Source: DASSBR01 sp035701285
GTDB lineage: Bacteria; Pseudomonadota; Gammaproteobacteria; Natronospirales; DASSBR01
NCBI GenBank assembly: GCA_035701285.1
Contig: DASSNT010000059.1
Coordinates: forward strand, 1 to 12,266
Length of the DNA stretch: 12,266 nt
Direction: 5' to 3'
Part shown: positions 1 through 4,800 of the stretch, piece by piece
Position numbering within the stretch: position 1 is the first letter of the stretch
How the letters are laid out: each line of letters opens with the position of its first letter
Position numbers and translations under genes: made by a program
Notes under the pieces: generated by a model
What the model saw: the letters and a program-made list of their open reading frames with translations, nothing else
Databases searched by the model: none
What the model was told of the DNA's origin: nothing

Positions 1-1
1 A

Positions 2-1219
2 GCGCAAGGCCTGCCCCGCGACCTGCTCGAACAGGTACGGCTGCTGACGAACCTCGAAACGCGCCAGCATAAATTGATGCAGATTATCCTGGTCGGCCAG
101 CCGGAATTGCGCGAAATGCTGGCGCGCCGCGACCTGCGCCAGCTCGCGCAACGGGTCACCGGCCGCTACCATTTGATGCCGCTAGACGCGGCCGGCACCC
201 GTGCCTACGTTCAACACCGCCTGCAAGTCGCCGGTGCGGGCGGCGCCATCTTTACGCGCCGCGCGCTCCGGCGGCTGTACCGTCTGAGCGGCGGGGTGCC
301 GCGGTTGATCAACATCCTCGCCGACCGGGCGCTGCTGGGTGCCTATGCCGCGGAGCGGCGCGAATGCGACGCGGGGCTGTTAAAGCGGGCCGCCCGCGAG
401 GTGCTCGACCGGTCGCCGCAACCGAAACCACGGCTGCGCCTGGCAGTTGCCGCGCTGGCCATCGCGGCGCTGGCTATTGGCAGCGTGCTTGTCTGGAACG
501 GCCGCACTACCGCTGCGGACGCGGCGGCTGTGGCGACGATGGTGGCGCCGGCCGCGGCCGATACAGCGCCGGTCAAGGCGCGCCCCGACGATCCGCTGGC
601 CGCCTGGCTGCAGGCGGCAGGCGCTGCCGCGGGCACCGATTCGGCCTTCGCCACTCTGTTCTCCCTCTGGGGAACCCGCTACGCCGCCGAAAGCGCTGCC
701 TCAGCCTGTAACCAGGCGCAGGCCGCGGGACTCCGGTGCCTGTATCAGCAGGGGTCGTGGCGCCAAATGACCGGCTACAACCGGCCGGCGATCCTCACTT
801 TGACAACTGCTGACGGGCACCGCTATCAGGCCGTCGTCACTGCGCTGGACGATGGTGCGGCGACGCTGCAGGCCGGCCCGCTCAGCAAAACCCTGCCGCT
901 GGCCGCGCTGCGGCGCGACTGGAACGGTGAATTTCTGCTGCTGTGGCGGCCCCCGCCGGACAGTGACGGCTTGTTGCGCCAGGGCATGTCCGGTCCGGCT
1001 GTCGTCTGGTTGGGTAATCAACTCGCCAAGCTCGACACGGATCTGGCACCGGCGGCGGGAGTCGCCGCCTATGATGCCACTCTCGCCGGCGCGGTAAGGC
1101 GCTTCCAGCAACTGCACAATTTGCGCGTGGACGGCATTGCCGGCGAGCGCACGCTGATCGAGCTTAACAGCGTGCTCAAGTCAGCCGGAATACCGCAACT
1201 TAGGCAAGGTGCGTCGTAG
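2..1219 (+). CDS. gspA: GspA/ExeA-type AAA+ ATPase of type II secretion, 3' part only
   Basis: The frame is open from the first complete codon at 2, so the 5' end lies outside the window; 405 residues are visible. In order they show the end of an AAA+ ATPase domain (LVGQPEL, then GGVPRLINILADRALLGAYA, typical of the sensor regions of ExeA/GspA), one transmembrane helix (about codons 140-160, LAVAALAIAALAIGSVLVW), a C39-peptidase-like domain (SACNQAQAAGLRCLYQQGSW through LLLWRPP) and a C-terminal peptidoglycan-binding repeat (AVRRFQQLHNLRVDGIAGERT). In Aeromonas the ExeA-ExeB complex spans the inner membrane, binds peptidoglycan and helps the type II secretin multimerise in the outer membrane; the same role is inferred here. 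The Walker motifs are upstream of the window and cannot be checked. The stop codon overlaps the gspB start by one base (TAGTG), implying translational coupling. Confidence 0.93.
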   Translation, partial: AQGLPRDLLEQVRLLTNLETRQHKLMQIILVGQPELREMLARRDLRQLAQRVTGRYHLMPLDAAGTRAYVQHRLQVAGAGGAIFTRRALRRLYRLSGGVPRLINILADRALLGAYAAERRECDAGLLKRAAREVLDRSPQPKPRLRLAVAALAIAALAIGSVLVWNGRTTAADAAAVATMVAPAAADTAPVKARPDDPLAAWLQAAGAAAGTDSAFATLFSLWGTRYAAESAASACNQAQAAGLRCLYQQGSWRQMTGYNRPAILTLTTADGHRYQAVVTALDDGAATLQAGPLSKTLPLAALRRDWNGEFLLLWRPPPDSDGLLRQGMSGPAVVWLGNQLAKLDTDLAPAAGVAAYDATLAGAVRRFQQLHNLRVDGIAGERTLIELNSVLKSAGIPQLRQGAS

Positions 1220-1818
1220 TGTCGCTGTTACTGGATGCGTTGAAGCGATCCGAACAGGACCGTCAGCAGACGCTGAAGGACCGGCTGGGCCAGGCGGGAC
1301 CGGCGCCGGGCGTGGCGCAAAAGCGTGCGCCGTGGGCGCTGGCGATCGTGATTCTGCTGGGGATCAATGCGGCGCTGGTTGTGTCCTGGCTGCGCACGCC
1401 TGAGCGGCCATCGTTGAAGCAGGTGCCCGCGATCGAAACCGCTCGGCCGGCGCCGATCACGCAGCCTGACGTGCGGTCGCTGGCCAATGAAGCTGCGCTT
1501 GCGGCACCCGCCGAAGCATCCTCCTCCAGCTCTCTTGTCCCGCCCGCGGCCGCAAAGGAGAGCGAAAGAACCATCGAGTCCGGCGAGGCGCCGGCGCTGG
1601 ATACCCTGCCGGAATCGATTCGACGAGGCCTCCCTGAATTGCACATGCAGATCCACGTTTATGCAGACAATCCGGCCGACCGCTTCGTGATGATCAACAT
1701 GCACCGCTACGCCGAAGGCGACACGCTGGCCACTGGTCCGAAGGTGATCCGTATCCGCCCCGACGGCGTTGTGCTTCGCTATCGCGACCGCAGCTTCCTG
1801 CTCCCGCGACGCCACTAA
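1219..1818 (+). CDS. gspB: GspB/ExeB-type secretin assembly protein
   Basis: The protein has 199 residues. It begins MSLLLDALKRSEQDRQ, the characteristic opening of GspB/ExeB cytoplasmic tails, followed by one transmembrane helix at about residues 38-58, a periplasmic Ala/Pro/Ser-rich linker at about 60-130, and a compact C-terminal T2SSB domain at about 138-199 (LPELHMQIHVYADNPADRFV, GDTLATGPKVIRIRPDGVVL). GspB is the inner-membrane partner of GspA in placing the type II secretin. The start is a GTG sharing its G with the gspA stop codon, which fits tight coupling. The gene ends two bases before the stop of the opposite-strand gene, so there is no room for a separate terminator and the two transcripts probably overlap at their 3' ends. 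Confidence 0.92.
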   Translation: MSLLLDALKRSEQDRQQTLKDRLGQAGPAPGVAQKRAPWALAIVILLGINAALVVSWLRTPERPSLKQVPAIETARPAPITQPDVRSLANEAALAAPAEASSSSSLVPPAAAKESERTIESGEAPALDTLPESIRRGLPELHMQIHVYADNPADRFVMINMHRYAEGDTLATGPKVIRIRPDGVVLRYRDRSFLLPRRH

Positions 1819-1820
1819 GG

Positions 1821-2729
1821 CTAGTCGTCCGGCCGCTCCGCGCGCCGCACGCCATTCAACAGATTCACCGGCGCGTATTGATCGGTCAGCACCGGCGCAT
1901 CGGCATCCCAGTCGGGCTTGTCGCTCGCCAGCGTGGCCAGGTGCTCGACATCGATGCCGAGCGGGCTCAGATCGTACGGATACGCCGCCGCCAGCCGGCG
2001 CAGTTCTGCCGGCGACACCGGCGGCCCTTTGCGCGTCAGGATAATCCGGTTGCCGCTCAGGCCCTTGACGTTCAGGAACCAGCCAAAGGCTTTCTTGTAG
2101 GTGACCGATTCGCTGTCGTACAGGTCGCTGGATGAGAACGTGTTGGCAACCAGCACCCCGCCCGGCCCGAGCAACTCGCGACATTCGCGCAGGAACTCGA
2201 CCGTCATCAGATGCGGCGGAATGTAGTCGCCGTTGAACGCGTCGAGAATGATCATGTCGTAGTGCTCGCCGCGTAAGCTCGCCCGCTTGATGTAGACGCG
2301 CCCGTCGCTGACGATCACGTGCTGGGTGGCGTCGGGGCGGTAATCGAAAAACCGCTCGGCCACATCGACGACAACCTGATCGATTTCGACGGTGTCGATG
2401 CGCGCCTTCGGATACAGCTTGTGCAGTGCGTAGGGCAACACCGCGCCGCCGAGGCCGACAATCAGGATCTTTTTTGGGTGCGGGTCGACGATCACGCCGC
2501 TCATCGCGAACTGGGTGTACGGAAACACCATGTTGTCGCGGTCGTTGTCGTAAATGCACGACTGCTCCAGCGGCACACGCCGGTGAACGGAAAACTTCAG
2601 GCAGCGCAGATGCCCATCGTCGGTGACGACGACGTTGCGATACAGCGACTGCTTCTTGTACAGCACCTGCGCCTGCGACAGCGCGGGCGCGAGCAGCAGT
2701 AACGCTGCCAGCGCAATCCACCGGGTCAT
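1821..2729 (-). CDS. Spermidine-synthase-like (SpeE-fold) methyltransferase-family protein, possibly exported
   Basis: The protein has 302 residues. Residues 1-20 (MTRWIALAALLLLAPALSQA) look like a signal peptide or one membrane helix. The rest is a Rossmann-fold SpeE/PABS-like domain: nucleotide-binding loop GLGGAVLP (92-99), acidic end VEID (114-117), SDGR (141-144), LDAF (162-165) and the C-terminal LTDQYAPVNLL (281-291) seen in fused MFS/spermidine synthases. The polyamine-site DxxDP signature of true spermidine synthases is replaced by LDAFNGDY, so aminopropyl transfer is doubtful. I chose ATG 2729 because GGAGG lies 7 bases upstream and the start overlaps the upstream stop codon as ATGA. 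The same frame stays open to 3374, but that extension reads out of frame through the membrane-protein gene and is not credible. Substrate unknown. Confidence 0.85.
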   Translation of the reverse strand: MTRWIALAALLLLAPALSQAQVLYKKQSLYRNVVVTDDGHLRCLKFSVHRRVPLEQSCIYDNDRDNMVFPYTQFAMSGVIVDPHPKKILIVGLGGAVLPYALHKLYPKARIDTVEIDQVVVDVAERFFDYRPDATQHVIVSDGRVYIKRASLRGEHYDMIILDAFNGDYIPPHLMTVEFLRECRELLGPGGVLVANTFSSSDLYDSESVTYKKAFGWFLNVKGLSGNRIILTRKGPPVSPAELRRLAAAYPYDLSPLGIDVEHLATLASDKPDWDADAPVLTDQYAPVNLLNGVRRAERPDD

Positions 2730-3337
2730 GATGTGGCCTCCACCGCCGGCACCGGCATCCGCTGCAGCCAGGTGGCCGCGCCCGAAACCAGCAGAACGCC
2801 CGCGAGCGCCAGCAGAATGTGGTTCACCTCGAAATAGAGCACCAGATAAAAGGATGTGGCGAGCGTGCCGAGCGCACTGCCGAGGGTTGAAACGAAGTAC
2901 AGCTTGCCCGCCATGTGTCCGCTGCTGGCGGCACTCAACACCAGCAGGCGGATCGCGTAGGGCGACACGATGCCGAGGATCAGCGTGGGCAGCAGGAACA
3001 GCAGCAACGCCGCGCACAGCGATCCATAGCGTGGATCGTAGATGCTGGAAAAGATCCATTTCATCACCGGGTCGGCAAACACGACCAGCGGCACGATGGC
3101 CGCCGCCGCCAGCGCAAGGACCAGCCCCAGCTTGCGCAGCGACGGACGGTGCAGCGACATCTGGCCACCGATCAGGTAGCCGAGCGCCAGCGCCAGCATA
3201 AACACGCTGATGATGCTGCCCCAGACGTAAATACTGTTGCCGAAGTACGGCGCGAGGATGCGTCCGCCGAGCAATTCGATCGACATGACGCTGTAGCCGG
3301 CGATGAATACCAGCGTAAAGACCAGGCTTCTGAACAT
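2726..3337 (-). CDS. Six-helix membrane protein, transporter-like half of the fused MFS/spermidine synthase family
   Basis: The protein has 203 residues and about six hydrophobic helices near 4-23, 36-58, 69-88, 105-125, 149-168 and 172-189. Recognisable family segments are MSIELLGGRILAPYFGNSIY (18-37), GIVSPYAIRLL (122-132) and YFVSTLGSALGTL (147-159), as found in the membrane part of fused MFS/spermidine synthase proteins. Here it is a separate cistron ending in an ATGA overlap with the SpeE-like gene, so the two are almost certainly co-translated and probably form a complex. The start ATG at 3337 has a purine-rich GGGAGG just upstream, although spacing is short. Transport function is not established for this family; the label refers only to topology. 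A single-base sequencing error could have split one gene, but the ATGA overlap with its own ribosome binding site argues for a real split. Confidence 0.83.
   Translation of the reverse strand: MFRSLVFTLVFIAGYSVMSIELLGGRILAPYFGNSIYVWGSIISVFMLALALGYLIGGQMSLHRPSLRKLGLVLALAAAAIVPLVVFADPVMKWIFSSIYDPRYGSLCAALLLFLLPTLILGIVSPYAIRLLVLSAASSGHMAGKLYFVSTLGSALGTLATSFYLVLYFEVNHILLALAGVLLVSGAATWLQRMPVPAVEATS
2737..2741 (-). promoter_or_regulatory. Shine-Dalgarno for the SpeE-like cistron
   Basis: On the - strand this reads GGAGG with 7 bases before ATG 2729, inside the 3' end of the membrane-protein gene. It decides the start of the SpeE-like gene and supports two cistrons rather than one broken gene. Confidence 0.6.
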
Positions 3338-3350
3338 AGCCTCCCTCGGA

Positions 3351-3371
3351 ATAGCTGAATGGTTCAGCTAT
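3351..3371. promoter_or_regulatory. Perfect 21-bp palindrome, candidate operator between divergent genes
   Basis: Two 9-bp arms, ATAGCTGAA and TTCAGCTAT, are perfectly complementary around a TGG spacer. The centre lies about 24 bases upstream of the membrane-protein start (- strand) and 110 bases upstream of gcdH (+ strand). It has no U-tract and sits between divergent starts, so it looks like a dimeric repressor site rather than a terminator. A TATGAT-like hexamer overlaps its outer edge on the - strand, which would let a bound repressor block that promoter. The regulator cannot be named from the sequence; TetR-type operators have this size and symmetry. Confidence 0.5.
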
Positions 3372-3396
3372 CATAACGGCTTTGCCCCAACTTCCT

Positions 3397-3452
3397 GTAG
3401 GAGCGGCCGCTGGCCGCGATGATTAATGATCGCGAGCAGCGCTCGCTCCTGC
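3397..3452. repeat. Inverted pair of REP palindromes (GTAG/GCAG-headed doublet)
   Basis: Two 24-base elements face each other tail to tail, separated by eight bases. Copy A (3397-3420, + strand) starts GTAGGAGC and copy B (3429-3452, - strand) starts GCAGGAGC; both end CGCGAT. Each forms a 6-bp stem with a GCT loop (A: 3403-3408 with 3412-3417; B: 3432-3437 with 3441-3446). Nineteen of 24 positions agree. Four of the five differences form two compensated base pairs. GTAG-headed REPs of this kind are dispersed in Stenotrophomonas, Lysobacter and Pseudomonas and are associated with RAYT transposases; none is encoded in this window. The doublet ends 7 bases before the gcdH ribosome binding site, so it would lie in the gcdH leader RNA if transcription starts upstream. 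Confidence 0.8.
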
Positions 3453-3459
3453 GATCATC

Positions 3460-3463
3460 GGAG
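3460..3463 (+). promoter_or_regulatory. Shine-Dalgarno supporting a TTG start for gcdH
   Basis: GGAG lies 8 bases before TTG 3472. The gcdH frame is closed by a TGA at 3427 and has no ATG or GTG between that stop and 3472, so this site plus TTG is the only way to include the N-terminal helix expected of the family. Confidence 0.5.
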
Positions 3464-3471
3464 ACCGCTAC

Positions 3472-4635
3472 TTGAGACCGCTGAACCCTTCCGATCTGTA
3501 CGACGTGCGCGCAATGCTGGGCGAAGACGAGCAGATGGTGGCCGACACCGTCGCGCGTTTCATCGACGAACAGGCGCTGCCGGTTGTCGCCGAAGCCTTC
3601 GAGGCGGCGCGCTTTCCGCAGGAGCTGGTGCCGGAGATGGCCAAACTCGGCATTCTCGGCAGCTCCATCGAAGGCTACGGCTGCGCAGGCCTCTCCGGCA
3701 CCGCGTACGGGCTGATCTGTCAGGAACTGGAGCGCGGTGACAGCGGCCTGCGCAGTTTCGCCTCGGTGCAATCCAGCCTGGTGATGTTCCCGATCCACGC
3801 CTACGGCTCCGAGGAACAAAAGCAACGCTGGCTGCCGGCGATGGCGGCGGCCGAGGCGATCGGCTGCTTCGGCCTCACCGAGCCGCACGGCGGTTCCGAT
3901 CCGTCGAACATGAAGACCGTCGCCAGAAAGCAGGGCGGCGACTGGGTGCTGAACGGCGCCAAGATGTGGATCACCAACGGCTCGATTGCCGACGTGGCGG
4001 TGGTCTGGGCGATGACCGACGACGGCGTGCGCGGCTTCCTGGTCGAGAAGGGCATGAAAGGCTTTGACGCGCCGGAAGTGCGTCACAAGATGTCGCTGCG
4101 CGCCTCGATCACCTCGGCGCTGTACTTCGACAACGTGCACGTGCCTCAAGCGAACATGCTGCCGGGCGTCAAAGGGCTCAAGGGCCCGCTGTCGTGCCTG
4201 ACGCAGGCGCGCTACGGCATCGCCTGGGGCGCGATCGGCGCGGCGATTGCCTGCTATAACGAGGTGCTCGAATACGTGAAGACGCGCGAGCTGTTCGGCA
4301 AGACGCTCGACCACACCCAGCTCGTGCAGCTCCGCCTCGCCGACATGGCGCGGCGCATCACTACTGCACAGGTGCTGGCGATCCGCCTCGGCCAGCTCAA
4401 GGACCAGGGCCAGCTGCACCCGACGCAGGTGTCGATGGCGAAGTGGAACAACGTGCGCATGGCGCTCGATATTGCCCGCGACGCCCGCGACCTGCTGGGC
4501 GGCAGCGGCATCACGACAGAATTCTGCCCGATCCGGCATGCGCTGAATCTGGAAAGCGTGATTACGTATGAGGGGACGGAGAGCGTGCATCAGCTGGTGG
4601 TGGGTAAGGAGATTACGGGTGTCAGTGCGTTTTAG
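3472..4635 (+). CDS. gcdH: Glutaryl-CoA dehydrogenase
   Basis: This is a 387-residue flavoprotein of the acyl-CoA dehydrogenase family, matching glutaryl-CoA dehydrogenases along its whole length: RSFASVQSSLVM (94-106), GCFGLTEPHGGSDP (131-144), KMWITN (164-169), FLVEKGMKG (189-197), QARYGIAWG (245-253), ARDLLGGSGI (338-347) and ITYEGTESVHQLVVG (364-378). It oxidises and decarboxylates glutaryl-CoA to crotonyl-CoA and CO2 in lysine, hydroxylysine and tryptophan breakdown, passing electrons to electron-transfer flavoprotein in the cytoplasm. Catalytic base Glu367, Tyr366, Arg94 and Glu87 are present at positions equivalent to human Glu370, Tyr369, Arg94 and Glu87, which supports the decarboxylating type. 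The TTG start gives the normal N-terminal length; ATG 3514 would remove part of the first helix. GTESVH replaces the GTHDIH/GTHDVH common in relatives. The next gene on the strand is a 2-oxoacid dehydrogenase. Confidence 0.92.
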   Translation: MRPLNPSDLYDVRAMLGEDEQMVADTVARFIDEQALPVVAEAFEAARFPQELVPEMAKLGILGSSIEGYGCAGLSGTAYGLICQELERGDSGLRSFASVQSSLVMFPIHAYGSEEQKQRWLPAMAAAEAIGCFGLTEPHGGSDPSNMKTVARKQGGDWVLNGAKMWITNGSIADVAVVWAMTDDGVRGFLVEKGMKGFDAPEVRHKMSLRASITSALYFDNVHVPQANMLPGVKGLKGPLSCLTQARYGIAWGAIGAAIACYNEVLEYVKTRELFGKTLDHTQLVQLRLADMARRITTAQVLAIRLGQLKDQGQLHPTQVSMAKWNNVRMALDIARDARDLLGGSGITTEFCPIRHALNLESVITYEGTESVHQLVVGKEITGVSAF

Positions 4636-4641
4636 AAGAAC

Positions 4642-4743
4642 GGGGTTCGGGGTTCGGGATTCGGGGTTCGGGGCCACTTCGCGACTCAGAACGGCTTCTC
4701 TTGTTCTTGACCCGAATCCCGAATCCCGAATCCCGAATCCCGG
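4642..4743. repeat. Heptamer tandem repeats arranged as a large hairpin
   Basis: The left arm holds four units of GGGRTTC (4642-4669, three GGGGTTC and one GGGATTC) plus GGGG. The right arm holds four units of CCCGAAT (4711-4738) plus CCCG. The arms can pair over about 30 bases around a 37-base loop. In + strand RNA the three variant G residues make G-U wobbles; in - strand RNA the same positions would be C-A mismatches. The element starts 6 bases after the gcdH stop, so it could stabilise or terminate the gcdH message and attenuate the downstream E1 gene. Similar GGGATTC arrays are, from general knowledge, dispersed between genes in Lysobacter-like genomes. Confidence 0.8.
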
Positions 4744-4800
4744 CTCAGCCGCTTCGCCGACCGCGCTTCGCTCACGTTCGCAGATGCCTGCTTAACCGCC

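Noticed and set aside
1228..2721. A 497-residue - strand open frame across gspB and the SpeE-like gene
   Set aside because: It crosses two well-supported genes in the wrong frame and has arginine-rich shadow composition.
1821..3374. One 517-residue protein on the - strand covering both the SpeE-like gene and the upstream region
   Set aside because: The part above 2729 is an arginine- and histidine-rich out-of-frame reading of the membrane-protein gene; the true upstream product is in another frame with clear helices and family motifs.
3364..4677. A 437-residue - strand open frame opposite gcdH
   Set aside because: Low-complexity Arg/His/Ala composition typical of antisense GC-rich frames; the + strand gene has full-length family similarity and catalytic residues.
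4642..4743. CRISPR-like or minisatellite array
   Set aside because: Units are 7 bases with no spacers; the two arms are mutually complementary, so it is a hairpin of tandem heptamers.
4784..4795. Leader peptide before the E1 gene
   Set aside because: Only ATG plus two codons and a stop; without a ribosome binding site it may be chance, so it is noted only as a possible coupling aid.
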